A stretch of 64,000 nt of DNA from Glycomyces lechevalierae (GCF_027622945.1 NZ_JAPZVQ010000011.1:33856-97855); one strand, 5' to 3'. Positions 7,323 through 17,418 are shown, counted from the stretch's first letter. Numbers and translations are program-made. Notes: generated from the letters alone by a model not told the origin.

Positions 7323-8431
7323 GGTTGTTGCTCCTGCAGGTCGAACATGTCGGGTCGCTGCTCGATCGCCGTGTCGAAGGCGTCGAGCAGCGCGGTGGTC
7401 TCGTCCTCGGTCCCGGCGGTGATCCGCAGGCGGCCGGGGAGGCCGACGTCGCGGATGAGCACGCCCCGGTCGAGGATCAGCTTCCAGACGGCGGCGGCGT
7501 CGCGCAGGCCGCCCACGAGCACGAAGTTCGCGTCGGAGTCGGCGACGGGGAGCCCCTTGAAGCGGAGGTGCTTCACGATGCGGTCGCGCTGGTGCTTGAG
7601 TTCGTCCACTTCGGCCTGCAGCTGGGCGGCGCACGCGAGCGCGCCGCGCGCGGCGGCCTGGGTGATGCTCGAGAGGTGGTACGGCAGGCGCACCAGCAGC
7701 AGCTTCTCGACGAGCTCGGGGTCGGCGGCGAGGTAGCCGACGCGGGCGCCGGCGAACGCGAAGGCCTTGCTCAAGGTGCGGGTGACGACGAGCCGTTCGC
7801 GGCCTTCCAAGCGGCCCAAGGCGGTCGCGCGCGGGTCGCGGGCGAACTCGGCGTAGGCCTCGTCGATGACGACGATGCCGCGGGCGGCCTCGTAGGCGGC
7901 GTCGACGACGTCCGCTTCGAGCGCGGTCCCGGTCGGGTTGTTCGGCGAGACGAGGAAGACCAGGTCCGGGTCGTGCTTCGCGATGGCGTCGCGCACGTAC
8001 TGCGGGCTGAGCGTGTAGTCGGCTTCGCGGCCGGCGTCCACGAACGCGGTGCCGGTGCCGCGGGCGAGCAGCGGGTGCATCGAGTACGAGGGCATGAAGC
8101 CGAGCACGGTGCGGCCGGGCCCGCCGAAGGCCTGCAGCAGCTGCTGCAGGATCTCGTTGGAGCCGTTGGCGGCCCACACGTGGTCGGCGGTGAGCCCGTG
8201 CCCGAGGTAGGCGGCGAGCTCGGTCCGGAGCGCGACGGCGTCGCGGTCGGGGTAGCGGTTGAGGCCGCGCAGCTCGCGCCCGATGAACTCGGCGACCACG
8301 GCGGCCACCTCTTCGGGGATCGCGAACGCGTTCTCGTTGGTGTTCAACTGGACCGGCACGTCGAGTTGCGGCGCGCCGTAGGGCGACTGCCCGCGCAGGT
8401 CCTCGCGGAGCAGGTTCTCGATCTCGGTCAT
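7319..8431 (-). CDS. hisC: Histidinol-phosphate aminotransferase HisC
   Basis: This is a 370-residue fold-type I PLP aminotransferase. It transfers an amino group from glutamate to imidazole acetol phosphate. Seen are '[10 protein letters not shown]', '[14 protein letters not shown]', the Asn of 'VSPNNPTGT', the Asp/Tyr of '[10 protein letters not shown]' and the PLP-lysine segment '[18 protein letters not shown]'. The final '[12 protein letters not shown]' holds the substrate-binding Arg. The ATG at 8431 overlaps the hisD stop as ATGA, giving translational coupling. Confidence 0.94.
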   Translation of the reverse strand: MTEIENLLREDLRGQSPYGAPQLDVPVQLNTNENAFAIPEEVAAVVAEFIGRELRGLNRYPDRDAVALRTELAAYLGHGLTADHVWAANGSNEILQQLLQAFGGPGRTVLGFMPSYSMHPLLARGTGTAFVDAGREADYTLSPQYVRDAIAKHDPDLVFLVSPNNPTGTALEADVVDAAYEAARGIVVIDEAYAEFARDPRATALGRLEGRERLVVTRTLSKAFAFAGARVGYLAADPELVEKLLLVRLPYHLSSITQAAARGALACAAQLQAEVDELKHQRDRIVKHLRFKGLPVADSDANFVLVGGLRDAAAVWKLILDRGVLIRDVGLPGRLRITAGTEDETTALLDAFDTAIEQRPDMFDLQEQQP

Positions 8432-9738
8432 TGCTGCTCGAATCTCGCGGACACGGCCTCGCCGTGCGACGGCAGGTCCTCGGAGTTCGCGAAGTTCACG
8501 ACGTCGTCGGCGACGGCCGCGAGCGCTTCGCGCGTGTAGTCGATGATGTGCACGCCGCGCAGGAACGTGTGCACGCTCAGGCCGGCCGAGTGGCGGGCGC
8601 ATCCGCCCGTGGGCAGCACGTGGTTCGACCCGGCGCAGTAGTCGCCGAGGGAGACCGGCGAGTAGGCGCCGACGAAGATCGCGCCGGCGTTGCGGATGCG
8701 CAGCGCCACCTCGCGGGCGTCGGCGGTCTGGATCTCCAGGTGCTCGGCGGCGTAGGCGTCGGCCACGGCCACGGCCTCGTCGATGTCGGCGACGAGGATC
8801 GTCCCGGACTGCTCCCCCGCGAGCGCGGTCATGATGCGCCCGGCGTGGCGGGTCTCGGGCGCGCGGCGCTCGAGCTCGGCGTCCACGGCGTCGGCCAGGT
8901 CGGCCGAGTCGGTGATGAGGACCGAGGCGGCCGCCGGGTCGTGCTCGGCCTGGCTGATGAGGTCGACGGCGACGTGCGCCGGGTCGGCGGTCGCGTCCGC
9001 GATCACGGCGATCTCGGTGGTCCCGGCCTCGGCGTCGATGCCCACGAGGCCGCGAACGGCCCGCTTCGCGGCGGTGACGTAGATGTTCCCGGGCCCGGTG
9101 ATCATGTCGACCGGGGAGCACTCGTCGGTCCCGTACGCGAACATGCCGATCGCGGCGGGGCCGCCCACGGCGTAGACCTCGTCGATGCCGAGCATCCCGG
9201 CGACGGCGAGGATGCCCTGGTCGGGCAGGCCGTTGTTGTTCTTCTGGGCGGGCGAGGCGAGCGCGATCGAGCCGACCCCGGCGATCTGGGCCGGGACGGC
9301 GTTCATGATCACGGAGGAGGCGAGCACGGCGAGGCCGCCGGGCGCGTACAGGCCCACGCGGCCGACCGGCAGGTACCGCTCGGTGACGGTGCCGCCGGGC
9401 GCGACCTCGGTGACGACCTCGGGGAGGCGCTGGGCCTCGTGCGCGGCGCGCACCCGGTCGATCGAGGTCTGGTAGGCGCGGCGCAGCTCCGGGTCGAGGT
9501 CCTCGACGGCGGTCTTGATCGCCTGCTCGGGGACGCGCAGGTGCTCGAGGCGCACATGGTCGAAGCGCTCGACGATCTCCACGACCGCGGCCGTCCCGCG
9601 ATGCCTGATGTCGTCGATCAGCGGCTGGACCGAGCGCAGGGCTTCGTTGACGTCGAAGGCGGCGCGCGGCATCAGCTCGCGCAGGGCGCGGGCCGAGTAA
9701 CCGGGTACTTCTCCTGAAAGGTCGATGCGTCTGAGCAC
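8428..9738 (-). CDS. hisD: Histidinol dehydrogenase HisD
   Basis: This 436-residue zinc enzyme oxidises histidinol to histidine in two NAD-dependent steps. Diagnostic segments are '[14 protein letters not shown]', '[10 protein letters not shown]', '[19 protein letters not shown]' and the catalytic His in '[11 protein letters not shown]'. It is the first gene of the his operon. The GTG start has no ribosome site. Instead the -10-like TACGCT ends six bases before it, so the message is probably leaderless. Confidence 0.94.
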   Translation of the reverse strand: MLRRIDLSGEVPGYSARALRELMPRAAFDVNEALRSVQPLIDDIRHRGTAAVVEIVERFDHVRLEHLRVPEQAIKTAVEDLDPELRRAYQTSIDRVRAAHEAQRLPEVVTEVAPGGTVTERYLPVGRVGLYAPGGLAVLASSVIMNAVPAQIAGVGSIALASPAQKNNNGLPDQGILAVAGMLGIDEVYAVGGPAAIGMFAYGTDECSPVDMITGPGNIYVTAAKRAVRGLVGIDAEAGTTEIAVIADATADPAHVAVDLISQAEHDPAAASVLITDSADLADAVDAELERRAPETRHAGRIMTALAGEQSGTILVADIDEAVAVADAYAAEHLEIQTADAREVALRIRNAGAIFVGAYSPVSLGDYCAGSNHVLPTGGCARHSAGLSVHTFLRGVHIIDYTREALAAVADDVVNFANSEDLPSHGEAVSARFEQQ

Positions 9739-9744
9739 GGTCCA

Positions 9745-9750
9745 AGCGTA
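9745..9750 (-). promoter_or_regulatory. Leaderless -10 element of the his operon
   Basis: TACGCT on the minus strand lies exactly six bases before the hisD GTG, so transcription would start at the start codon. The same geometry recurs at many genes in this window. Confidence 0.55.
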
Positions 9751-9783
9751 GTTGCCCGGGTTTCCAGGTCAAAAGGCATACCG

Positions 9784-10566
9784 CTATTCGGGAGCGTCCG
9801 TTCGAAGGCTGGGCCGACGTGACCAGCCGGCGCAGACGGTGTAAGTGAAGGTCGCGGCGAGGGCCATGACCGCCAGGGCCCCGAGCTGGAGCGCGTCGAG
9901 GGCCGTTGTGAAGTTGCCGACCTTCAGCGCCGCCCAGGCCGCGGCGGGGTCGAGCTCGACGAACAGCACCGACGGCGGGCGCCACATGTGGGCGCCGGCG
10001 GGCGCGCGCTCGACCGCGTCCCAGAACGCCTGCCACTCGTTCGCGCCGATCTTCCAGGCCACCACCTGGCAGCCGATCGAGCCGATGACGAGCCCGAGGA
10101 GGAGGATCGGGCCGCGCCGCCCGCGCATGGCCGTCCACGCCATGATCGCGGCGACGATCCCGAGGACCAGGCCGATCCCGGCGAACACGAGGTCGCCTTC
10201 GACGTAGCCGCTCGGGTAGGTCTCGGTAGAGGCCCATCTGCCGCTTTCGACGATCACGAACTCCACGCGCGGGGTGAGGATCTGCCACAGCATCGCGGCG
10301 GGCAGGCCGATCGCGGTCAGGACGACGGCGAGGAACCCGGCGGCGGCGAGGTCGCGGCCGATGGTCCGCTCCGAGCGCGGGGTCCTGCCGTAGACGTTCG
10401 CGTCGTCGCGGGCGTCGGCTCGCGGCGGGTCCGCCGGAGCGACGGCCGCGCCCTCCCTGCCCGCACTGTCGTTCCGGCCGGCACTGTCGTTCCGGCCCGC
10501 GCTGTCCTCCCAGCCCGCACTGTCGCCGGGGCGGAGGTTCACGGTGCGTTCGGCGTCGTCAGTCAC
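9784..10566 (-). CDS. Membrane protein of unknown function, four predicted helices
   Basis: The ~260-residue protein has a disordered acidic N-terminus and then four hydrophobic segments, near residues 75-95, 125-147, 150-172 and 226-246. The N-terminal part contains a short amino-acid repeat (SAGRND and variants, four times near residues 16-38), matched by an 18-bp DNA direct repeat around 10462-10500. No enzyme motif is visible. The GTG at 10566 was chosen; CAGGAT lies seven bases upstream of it and may be a leaderless -10 element. It stands between the ParA-like gene and hisD on the same strand. Homologues with this topology sit near hisD in other actinobacteria as far as I recall, but I cannot confirm a family name. 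Confidence 0.7.
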   Translation of the reverse strand: MTDDAERTVNLRPGDSAGWEDSAGRNDSAGRNDSAGREGAAVAPADPPRADARDDANVYGRTPRSERTIGRDLAAAGFLAVVLTAIGLPAAMLWQILTPRVEFVIVESGRWASTETYPSGYVEGDLVFAGIGLVLGIVAAIMAWTAMRGRRGPILLLGLVIGSIGCQVVAWKIGANEWQAFWDAVERAPAGAHMWRPPSVLFVELDPAAAWAALKVGNFTTALDALQLGALAVMALAATFTYTVCAGWSRRPSLRTDAPE

Positions 10567-10639
10567 GCCTGGAATCCTGCCACAGCGGTGCCCGCGCCCG
10601 GCAGGGATGTACGGGAGCGGACGGTGCGGTACGCGGCGG

Positions 10640-11740
10640 TTACAAACCGTCGACAATGGTCGCGGCGGCCTCGAACCACGCCGCGCGCGTCTCCGGCCGC
10701 AGCGCCGAGAACTCGATCTTCGCGCCCGGCTCCAGCGACGGGTCGTACGGCACCACCGCGCACGCGCGGGTGCGCTGCGAGAAGTGCCGCTGGAGGTCGT
10801 TGAGGAGCGGCCCGGGGTTCGGGGTCGGCATCGAGAGGAGCGTCACGGCGTTCTTGACGAGGTTCCCGTAGCCGCCCTCTTCGAGGTGGTCGAGCATCCA
10901 GTCCGCGGAGAACGCCGCGTCCTCGCGCGGCACCGTGGTGACCACGAGCCGGTCCACCGAGGAGACCACGGTGCGCCAGTTCGGGGACTCCACGTTGTTG
11001 CCCGTGTCGATGCAGACGATCCCGTGCGTGCGGGTGAGGATGTCGAGCACGCGGAGCACCGTGGTCGGGTCGAGGCGACGCTGCAGCTTCGGGTCCTCGT
11101 CGCCCGCGAGCACGTCGAACGAGCCGTCCGAGGAGTGGCGCAGGAACTCGTCGAGGTGCTCGGGCAGGTGCACCCCGGCGGCCTCGACCTGGTCGAGGTG
11201 CTCCACGAGGTGGCGGATGGTGCGCCCGTGCCGCGCGGACCCGGCCCGCAGGCCCAGGGTGCCGCGCAGTTCGTTGTCGTCCCAGGCGATCACGCCGCCG
11301 TTGCGGGCGGTGCCCATCGCGGCGGCCGAGAGCACTGTGGCGGTCGTCTTGTGCACGCCGCCTTTGGGGTTGATGAAGGCGATGACGCGGCTGCGGCCCA
11401 GGTCGCGGCGCAGGCGCTGCAGTGCGACGGGGCTCGGCTCCGTGCTCGCCTGGCGGCGCGGCTGCGGCGGCAGCCCCTGCTGGGGCGGGCGCACCTGGCC
11501 TTGGAGCTGCGCGGCCGTCGGCGGCGTCTGCGTGGCGACGGGAGGGCGGCGGCCGGCGGTGGGCACGGAGTAGTGCGGCTGTCCGGGCGGCGGACCGACC
11601 GGCGGGGACGGCGGATAGGCCTCGCGCGGCGGGGGCGTCGGGGTCTGCTGCGCGCCTCCGGCGCGCCCGCGACGTCCCAGGAGTTTCTGCCAACGGGAAC
11701 CGTCTGACCGGTCGTTGTTCCAAGCTTCGGGCGTGTTCAC
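10640..11740 (-). CDS. ParA/MinD-like ATPase with proline-rich N-terminus
   Basis: The 366-residue protein has a low-complexity Pro/Gln-rich region (residues 30-100) followed by a ParA/MinD-type ATPase domain. The deviant Walker A reads NPKGGVHKTT at residues 124-133, with His where the family usually has Gly. The signature first Lys and the P-loop Lys-Thr-Thr are kept. 'VCIDTGNNV' is the Walker B region. The N-terminal architecture resembles EspI-like ATPases associated with type VII secretion and other actinobacterial MinD-like proteins; no ESX genes or parB lie nearby. AGGAGG stands before the GTG start. Its role could be positioning or regulation of a membrane complex; this is inference. 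Confidence 0.8.
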   Translation of the reverse strand: MNTPEAWNNDRSDGSRWQKLLGRRGRAGGAQQTPTPPPREAYPPSPPVGPPPGQPHYSVPTAGRRPPVATQTPPTAAQLQGQVRPPQQGLPPQPRRQASTEPSPVALQRLRRDLGRSRVIAFINPKGGVHKTTATVLSAAAMGTARNGGVIAWDDNELRGTLGLRAGSARHGRTIRHLVEHLDQVEAAGVHLPEHLDEFLRHSSDGSFDVLAGDEDPKLQRRLDPTTVLRVLDILTRTHGIVCIDTGNNVESPNWRTVVSSVDRLVVTTVPREDAAFSADWMLDHLEEGGYGNLVKNAVTLLSMPTPNPGPLLNDLQRHFSQRTRACAVVPYDPSLEPGAKIEFSALRPETRAAWFEAAATIVDGL

Positions 11741-11925
11741 TCACAACCTCCTCTCGGGCGGACCAAGCTGCGGCGCGCAGTTGTTCAAGCCGACTCGAGC
11801 GTCGCCACCCCGACCGGAAACCATTACCACCCGCGACTATTAGATCACGACGATCCCTCAAGGCCCGTTGCGAATCGCGGGCCCGGCGGCCCGGGGGTGA
11901 GGCGTGCGTTACGCCCGGAGCGGCG

Positions 11926-11952
11926 GTGCTTCAAGCGACAGTGCTTCAAACG
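11926..11952. repeat. Direct repeat GTGCTTCAARCG, two copies
   Basis: GTGCTTCAAGCG (11926-11937) and GTGCTTCAAACG (11941-11952) are separated by ACA, a 15-bp period. They lie in the 250-base gap between rluD and the ParA-like gene. Nothing else clear was seen in that gap. Confidence 0.4.
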
Positions 11953-11991
11953 TCGGTGCAGCGTCTTCTGCTCCCTCAGTCTAATGGCTCC

Positions 11992-12942
11992 CTAGGAGTC
12001 GTCTCGCAACCGCGCCAGTGCCAATTCGAGGTCGGCGGGGTATTCACTCGTGAAGGTGACCGTCCCGCCCCGCGTCGGGTGCACGAACTCGAGCCGGTAC
12101 GCGTGCAGCCACTGCCTGGTCAGGCCCAGCCGCTCGGCCATCGTCGGGTCCGCGCCGTACGTCGCGTCACCGACCAGCGGGTGCCCGAGCGCCGAGAAGT
12201 GGACCCGGATCTGGTGGGTCCGACCGGTCTCCAGCCCGACGTCCATGAGGGACGCCCCGGGGAAGACCTCGATCGTGTCGTAGTGCGTGACGCTCGGCTT
12301 GCCGTCCGCCACGACCGCCCACTTGTAGTCGTGGCGCGGATGCCGCCCGATCGGCGCGTCCACCGTCCCCGACAGCGGGTCCGGATGCCCTTGCGCCACA
12401 GCGCGGTAGCGCTTCGAGACCCGGCGCTCCTTGAAGGCGCGCTTCAGCTCCGAGTACGCGGCCTCGCTCTTGGCGACCACCATCAGGCCCGAGGTGCCCA
12501 CGTCGAGGCGGTGCACGATCCCCTGCCGCTCATCGGGACCGTGGCTCGAGATCCGGTAGCCGGCCGCGGCGAGACCGCCGGTGACGGTGGGACCGGACCA
12601 GCCCGGGCTCGGGTGCGCCGCGACCCCGACGGGCTTCATGACCACGACGATGTCGTCGTCGTCGAACACGATCTCCAGGCCCTCGACGGGCTCGGCGGCC
12701 CGCACCAGCAGGTCCTCCGGCGGCGGCGGGAGCACCACGTCCAGCCACGCCCCCGCGCTCACGCGCTCGGACTTGGTCTGGCAGGGCGCCCCGTCGATCT
12801 GGACGTCCCCGGCCGCGACGAGGTCGGCGGCCACGGTCCGCGAGAGGCCCAGCAGGCGCGAGACGACCTGGTCGACCCGCTGCCCCTCGAACCCCTCGGG
12901 CACCGGGACGGAACGGGTCTGGCGCGCGGCGAGGTCGTTCAT
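11992..12942 (-). CDS. 23S rRNA pseudouridine synthase, RluA/RluD family
   Basis: The 316-residue enzyme has an N-terminal S4 RNA-binding domain ('[17 protein letters not shown]', residues 20-65) and the RluA-type catalytic domain. The catalytic Asp147 lies in '[18 protein letters not shown]'. Other family motifs are '[12 protein letters not shown]', 'RYRAVAQG' and '[19 protein letters not shown]'. It isomerises uridines in large-subunit rRNA; which sites cannot be told. The ATG at 12942 overlaps the lspA stop (ATGA), the usual lspA-rluD coupling of bacteria. Confidence 0.92.
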   Translation of the reverse strand: MNDLAARQTRSVPVPEGFEGQRVDQVVSRLLGLSRTVAADLVAAGDVQIDGAPCQTKSERVSAGAWLDVVLPPPPEDLLVRAAEPVEGLEIVFDDDDIVVVMKPVGVAAHPSPGWSGPTVTGGLAAAGYRISSHGPDERQGIVHRLDVGTSGLMVVAKSEAAYSELKRAFKERRVSKRYRAVAQGHPDPLSGTVDAPIGRHPRHDYKWAVVADGKPSVTHYDTIEVFPGASLMDVGLETGRTHQIRVHFSALGHPLVGDATYGADPTMAERLGLTRQWLHAYRLEFVHPTRGGTVTFTSEYPADLELALARLRDDS

Positions 12943-13565
12943 GCCGCGGCCTCCTTCTTCTTCTCGTCCGCTTTGCGGGACTCGGGCGAGAACCCGTGCC
13001 CCGTCAGCTCGAGCAGCACGATGAGCACCACGCCGCAGCACAGCGCCGAGTCGGCGATGTTGAAGATCGGGAACGCTTGCGCGTCCGGCTTGAACACGCT
13101 GATGAAGTCCACGACATGCCCGTTCGGGAACCCCGGCTCCCGGAAGTACCGGTCCAGCAGGTTGCCCGCCGCGCCGCCGAGGACCAGGCCGATCGCGATC
13201 GCCCACACCGGGTACACGATCCGGCTCGAGAGCACGATCAGGAACACCACGACCGCCGAGGCGACCGTGGTGAAGATCCACGTGTAATCGGTGCCGAGGC
13301 TGAACGCCGCCCCCGAGTTCCAGGTCAGGTCCAGGTAGACCAGCCCGCCGAGGATCCGCACCGGATCGCTCGGATCCAGGTTGGCCTCGGCCAGGTTCTT
13401 CGTCCACTGGTCCAGACCGATCGCGAACGCGGCGATCAGCAGTGCCGCGATCATCAGCCCGACACGGCGGACGGGCTTCTTCTTCTCAGGGGTGGTGGGG
13501 CCCGGACCGTCGGCGGTCCCGGGCGGCGTGTCCTCGCTCAGCGTCGCTCCTCTAGCTGTTTGCAA
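12939..13565 (-). CDS. lspA: Lipoprotein signal peptidase LspA
   Basis: This inner-membrane aspartyl protease cleaves prolipoproteins after lipid attachment. Four hydrophobic helices are visible. The two catalytic aspartates lie in '[22 protein letters not shown]' (second half) and '[10 protein letters not shown]'. The lysine/glutamate-rich tail is unusual but harmless. The frame opens at TTG 13565, giving 208 residues, but no ribosome site precedes it. A CTG at 13541 has AGAGGAG five bases upstream and overlaps the dksA stop as CTGA, so the true start may be this rare codon, giving about 200 residues. Enzyme identity is certain; the start is not. Confidence 0.92.
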   Translation of the reverse strand: MQTARGATLSEDTPPGTADGPGPTTPEKKKPVRRVGLMIAALLIAAFAIGLDQWTKNLAEANLDPSDPVRILGGLVYLDLTWNSGAAFSLGTDYTWIFTTVASAVVVFLIVLSSRIVYPVWAIAIGLVLGGAAGNLLDRYFREPGFPNGHVVDFISVFKPDAQAFPIFNIADSALCCGVVLIVLLELTGHGFSPESRKADEKKKEAAA

Positions 13566-14062
13566 CCGACGTCGAGGGTAGCCGACGGGAACGCGGCCAA
13601 CCGCGCCGCCGGGATGGGTTTACCGCACCGCTCACAGAAGCCGTACGTGCCCTCGTCGAGGCGCTCGAGCGCGTGGCTGACCTGCCTGATCCGCTCGGAG
13701 AGCGAATCGGCCACCGCGACCTCGTGCTCGTGCTCGACGGTCTTCGAACCGGAGTCGACCTGGTCGTCCCCGGCGGTGTCGCTCAACCGCTCGCGCTGGG
13801 CGAGGGTGATCGAGTCGCTGTACCGCTGCTGCTCGTCGATGAGCTCGTCCAACCGCTCTTTCAAGGCGGAACGCAGCTCCGCCTGCTCGTCCTCGGTGCG
13901 CAACTGCTGGGCCTCGGTCTCCTCGGGGGCGGACGGGACGGACGCGGCCTGCTTCGCGGCAGGCTTCGCCGCGGCGGCCTTCTTCACCGCCGCCTTCTTG
14001 GCCGGGGCCTTCTTGACCGCCTTCTTGGCGGCCTGCTTCTGGGTCTTCTTCGCTGGACTCAT
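13538..14062 (-). CDS. TraR/DksA-type zinc-finger protein with Lys/Ala-rich N-terminus
   Basis: The 174-residue protein has three parts. Residues 1-40 are a histone-H1-like Lys/Ala/Pro tract (repeats of KKA). Residues 45-130 form a coiled coil. Residues 135-174 form a DksA/TraR C4-type finger. The finger has Cys143, Cys146 and Cys167, but the third ligand is Asp164 ('TLDVGC' instead of the usual Cys). The family binds the RNA polymerase secondary channel. The ATG at 14062 follows GAGG; its frame extends upstream without a ribosome site. It is translationally coupled to lspA. The basic tail may add DNA binding; that is inference. Confidence 0.85.
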   Translation of the reverse strand: MSPAKKTQKQAAKKAVKKAPAKKAAVKKAAAAKPAAKQAASVPSAPEETEAQQLRTEDEQAELRSALKERLDELIDEQQRYSDSITLAQRERLSDTAGDDQVDSGSKTVEHEHEVAVADSLSERIRQVSHALERLDEGTYGFCERCGKPIPAARLAAFPSATLDVGCKQLEERR

Positions 14063-14392
14063 GACGCGCCTCTGGAGGGGTATGTCGGCTCGGATTCCGG
14101 TGGCGTCAGAGCACGGCGGCGCCGCTCGTGCGGCCCGGATCGGGTGTTCGGCATGGCGTCTCCCGAAATCGCGTACTCGTGACGGCCTCGTCGAAACGAG
14201 GACAATGCGCGCCAGGCCCCGCCGAGGCGGGGTCCTGCCGCGCAGTTGAGCACACAGGATACGCAAGTCCTGCAAGTAGGTCAATTACTTCGAGAACTTG
14301 TGTCCGGACTCCCCGTCACGACCAACCGCCATAAAAGCCGCTGGTCGGAAGAAGTGCCGCATAGGCAATCCCTTGCCGATTCCCGGAGCCGC
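14063..14392. other. 330-base intergenic stretch with hairpins
   Basis: No gene was seen. It contains a 6-bp hairpin with CGAA loop (14186-14201) and a strong short inverted repeat CCCCGCC/GGCGGGG (14217-14232). These sit between dksA and the next gene upstream on the same strand and probably include terminator and promoter elements. No promoter could be called with confidence. Confidence 0.4.
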
Positions 14393-15043
14393 TCAGCGAC
14401 CGGCCGTCGGGACGAGGAGCAGGCGCGACACCGGCTCGCACATCGCGCACGGCGTGAAGCCCAGTTCGAGCGCCTCGGACACCGCCAGCGGCTCGTGGTC
14501 GCGGCCCGTCAGGTGCGAGCAGGCGGAGTGGTGGAAGCGGGGGCGGCCGTCGATGACGGCGACCTCGGTGTCCAGGCGCATGAGCGCCGCCGCCTCGATG
14601 CTCGTCATGCGCTGCTCGGTCGGCTCGTCGGACGTCGACTCGGGGGCGCGGTGGCGGCTGGCCGCCCCGCCGCGCGACTGGCGCGGCGGCATGTCCTCGA
14701 ACCGCAGTTCGGGGTCGCGGTCCACCGCGTAGTCCGTGGGCTCGAAGACCTTGCCCTCGAGGAGCGGCATCTCCGTGGTCGGGGTGTCGTCCGCCCCGAT
14801 CCGGCGGAACTGCTGGGTGTCGTCGTTGTCGACCCTCCGGCGCGTCTCCCGGGCGAGGTCGGCGCGGCGCGAGGTCACGCGGGGGCGCCTGGCCCCCCGG
14901 CCGCGGATGCTCGCATAGAGGGCCGCGCCGGCGGCGAGACTCGCCGCTATCGACGAGACCAGCAACTGGTTGTTCCCGGTGATCATGCCAGTGACCAGCA
15001 AGACCGCCGCGGTGACGAGGATCAGCAGGCTGCTGACGATCAC
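14393..15043 (-). CDS. Two-helix membrane protein with C-terminal Cys/His motif
   Basis: The 216-residue protein starts with two transmembrane helices (residues 1-21 and 26-45). A basic then acidic linker follows, and it ends in a compact domain: 'VAVIDGRPRFHHSACSHL', then 'AVSEALELGFTPCAMCEP'. The spaced His, Cys and Cys-x2-Cys residues look like a metal-binding or Ada/clip-like fold often found at the end of actinobacterial membrane proteins. The GTG at 15043 was chosen over an ATG seven codons upstream because GGGGAGG stands seven bases before it. It sits between divIVA and dksA. Function is unknown; a link to polar growth or division is only suggested by location. Confidence 0.75.
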   Translation of the reverse strand: MIVSSLLILVTAAVLLVTGMITGNNQLLVSSIAASLAAGAALYASIRGRGARRPRVTSRRADLARETRRRVDNDDTQQFRRIGADDTPTTEMPLLEGKVFEPTDYAVDRDPELRFEDMPPRQSRGGAASRHRAPESTSDEPTEQRMTSIEAAALMRLDTEVAVIDGRPRFHHSACSHLTGRDHEPLAVSEALELGFTPCAMCEPVSRLLLVPTAGR

Positions 15044-15275
15044 GTCGATTCCTCCCCTGCGCAAGGTAGCGGGGCCCTCGCGCGGTCCTTCGCGGCCCCC
15101 AGCGGGGACCGCGGCATCGTTGAAGCATGGTGCGGCGGTGAGGGCGGCGGTGCTACCCGCGCCCTCACCCGCTCAACCATGGTTAACGAGGCGATCCCCG
15201 TTCAGGTTATGGCTCGGCGCAACGAATCTGCTCGAGCCGACCGGAGGAGGGTGTCCCGGGGAGGAGCGGGAGGGG

Positions 15276-16253
15276 TTACCCGCGCCCGCCCTGCATCACG
15301 AACGCGGACCGGGCGCCGGTGCGCTCGCTCGGGGGCGACTGCTGCGGGGCCTCTTCGAAGCCCTCGTCCTCGGTCCGGCCCTGCTGGCCGTTGAGGTCGC
15401 GCAGCTGGCTCTCGAGGTACAGCTTCAGTCGAGTGCGGTACTCGCGCTCGAAGGTCTTCAGCTCCTCGATGTTCTTCAGCAGCGACGAACGGGAGTCCTC
15501 CAGCTGGCCGATGACCTTCTGGCGCTCCTGCTCGGCTTCCATCTCCATGCGCTCGGCCTTGTCGCGGGCCTGGCCCACCAGGTCCTCGGCCGCGGCACGC
15601 GACTCGGTGACCAGGGACTCGGACTCGCGCTGGGCGTCGGTCAGGAGGGCCTTCGACTCGCGCTGGGCGTCGGCCATCATGGCCTTCGACTCGCGCTGCG
15701 CCTGCGAGACCATGGTCTGCGCCTCGCGCTGGGCCTCGGACACCATCGACTGGGCCTCGCGCTGCGCCTCGCCGAGCACGGTGTCGGCCTCCCGGCGGGA
15801 GTCCTCCAGGTGCTCGTCCGCGGTGCGCTGGGCGACCATGAGGAGGCGCAGGGCCTCCTGCTCGCCGCCGCCGGCGGGGGCCGCGGCCTGCTGCGGCTGC
15901 TGCGCCAGCTCCTGCTGGAGCTGCTGCGCCTGCTGCTGCGCGGACACCATCTGCTGGTGCATCTCGTGCAGCTCGGCGTCGAGCTCCTGGAGCTGCTGCT
16001 CCATGGCGTGCTTCTCACGCTGCACCCGGTCGAGTGCGGCGGCCATCTCGGCGTGGTCGGCTGCCCCGGGGGGAGCGCCGGCGCGGAGACTCTCGAGCTG
16101 TGCGCGAAGTTCGCCGTTCTCATCGCTGAGGCGTGCGAGCTCCCGCTCGACCTCATCGAGGAAACCGTCGACCTCGTCCTCGTCGTATCCGCGCTTCCCG
16201 AGCATGGGTTTCTTGAACGTGACGTTGTGAACGTCGGCTGGGGTCAGCGGCAT
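15276..16253 (-). CDS. divIVA: DivIVA/Wag31 polar growth protein
   Basis: The 325-residue protein begins with the conserved DivIVA membrane-binding segment ('[19 protein letters not shown]', then '[15 protein letters not shown]') and continues as long coiled coils. The middle (about residues 165-240) is a run of 11-residue repeats of the type DAQRESK(A)L, visible at DNA level as repeated 'gactcgcgctgggcgtcgg'. It binds negatively curved membrane at the pole and recruits cell-wall synthesis in actinobacteria. AAGGAG seven bases before the ATG at 16253 fixes the start. It ends the ftsZ-yggS-sepF-yggT-divIVA string. Confidence 0.93.
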   Translation of the reverse strand: MPLTPADVHNVTFKKPMLGKRGYDEDEVDGFLDEVERELARLSDENGELRAQLESLRAGAPPGAADHAEMAAALDRVQREKHAMEQQLQELDAELHEMHQQMVSAQQQAQQLQQELAQQPQQAAAPAGGGEQEALRLLMVAQRTADEHLEDSRREADTVLGEAQREAQSMVSEAQREAQTMVSQAQRESKAMMADAQRESKALLTDAQRESESLVTESRAAAEDLVGQARDKAERMEMEAEQERQKVIGQLEDSRSSLLKNIEELKTFEREYRTRLKLYLESQLRDLNGQQGRTEDEGFEEAPQQSPPSERTGARSAFVMQGGRG

Positions 16254-16335
16254 TCGAAACTCCTTCTCAGCTATTCGCCTGGCGCACAAGGCCACTCGAC
16301 ACGATAACCGTGCCGTGCACCCCCGCCCGGCGCTG

Positions 16336-16629
16336 CTAGGAAATGTTCCGCCCGACGACGAAGTCCATCAGGATCCACGTGATCAGCAGCAGCGCCAGGA
16401 ACGCCAGATCAATCGATACAGTACCAAGCCTGAGAGGCGGAATCACCTTCCTCAACCCCTTCAGGGGAGGGTCGGTCACGCTGTAGACCGTCTCGAGCAG
16501 GGCCGCGGACTTCGGTCCGGGCTCCCAGCGGCGGGAGAACTGCACCACGACGCTGGCCACCAGGCGGGCCAAGAGGAAGAGGTAGAACGCGAAGAGCGCC
16601 AGATAGATCAGCTGCAGTGCCAGGTTCAC
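16336..16629 (-). CDS. yggT: YggT family membrane protein
   Basis: The 97-residue protein has two transmembrane segments (residues 3-28 and 68-92) around a conserved soluble loop '[18 protein letters not shown]', the hallmark of the YggT/YlmG family. The family is tied to division and to osmotic or membrane insertion roles, without a known reaction. It lies between sepF and divIVA, its normal place in Gram-positive division clusters. Confidence 0.9.
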   Translation of the reverse strand: MNLALQLIYLALFAFYLFLLARLVASVVVQFSRRWEPGPKSAALLETVYSVTDPPLKGLRKVIPPLRLGTVSIDLAFLALLLITWILMDFVVGRNIS

Positions 16630-16651
16630 GGTTCGCAGTGTATCCCTCGGA

Positions 16652-17278
16652 TCAGGTCTGGTTGAAGAACCCGCCCTCGGCGATCTTGGCCTTGTCCTCC
16701 GCCGTCACCTGAACATGAGGAGGCGAGAGCAAGAACACGCGATTCGTCACCCGCTCGAACGACCCGCGGGTGCCGAAGATGAGGCCCGCCGCGAAATCGA
16801 CGAGGCGCTTGGCGTCGGCCTCCTCCATCTCGGAGAGGTTCATGATCACCGGGGTGCCGTCGCGGTAGCGCTCACCGATGGTGCGCGCCTCGTTGTAGGT
16901 CGTCGGGTGCAGCGTCGTGATCCGGTAGTTCGCGTGCTCCTCCTCGGCCGGGACCGGCCGCACGGTGGCGGGCTCGGCCAGCGCGAGGTTGTCCCGCGTC
17001 AAGGTCTCTCGCACACCGGTGTCGCGGGTGCTCTCGCGAGAGGACAGCGGGGTCACCGAGCCGGAGCCGCGGTTGAGCTGGCGGACGGGACTGCGGTCCT
17101 CGGACGCGGTCCGGCCGACCCGGCCGGTGGTGCGCTGCGCGCCCCGCACCCGCTGAGGGGCCGCCTGCTGCTGCTCCTCGGCGAACTCGTCGTTTTCCTC
17201 GTAGCCGTTTCCGTAGCCGCGATCGTCCTCGTCCTCGATGAGGCCGAGCCAGATGCCTGCCTTCCGCATCGCGCCCAT
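16652..17278 (-). CDS. sepF: Cell division protein SepF
   Basis: The 208-residue protein has an N-terminal membrane-anchoring helix ('[13 protein letters not shown]'), a charged disordered linker (20-110) and the C-terminal SepF domain ('[19 protein letters not shown]', '[22 protein letters not shown]', '[10 protein letters not shown]'). SepF tethers FtsZ to the membrane in actinobacteria, which lack FtsA. GGAGGGAG precedes the first ATG; a second ATG four codons in is also possible. It is in the same direction as ftsZ and yggS. Confidence 0.92.
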   Translation of the reverse strand: MGAMRKAGIWLGLIEDEDDRGYGNGYEENDEFAEEQQQAAPQRVRGAQRTTGRVGRTASEDRSPVRQLNRGSGSVTPLSSRESTRDTGVRETLTRDNLALAEPATVRPVPAEEEHANYRITTLHPTTYNEARTIGERYRDGTPVIMNLSEMEEADAKRLVDFAAGLIFGTRGSFERVTNRVFLLSPPHVQVTAEDKAKIAEGGFFNQT

Positions 17279-17418
17279 CGATCGTGCTCCCTCCTCGGGC
17301 CGCCCCTGTTGAGTCAGGTACGCGGTCTCATCCTAGCGCCGACTCCTTACACGGATGTGTTTTTGCCCGACTAGTAACCGTCGTCGGACGGCGATTCGTT
17401 CCACTGCTGCCCCACACC

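Noticed and set aside
7319..10288. Single ~990-codon minus-strand frame across hisC and hisD
   Set aside because: Only the last 370 codons (HisC) are protein-like; the upstream part is Arg-rich shadow of hisD in another frame.
15062..15074. CAAGGTAGCGGGG, matching 13 bases of repeat unit A
   Set aside because: No CTTCAG boxes or other parts of the unit lie around it, so it is taken as chance.
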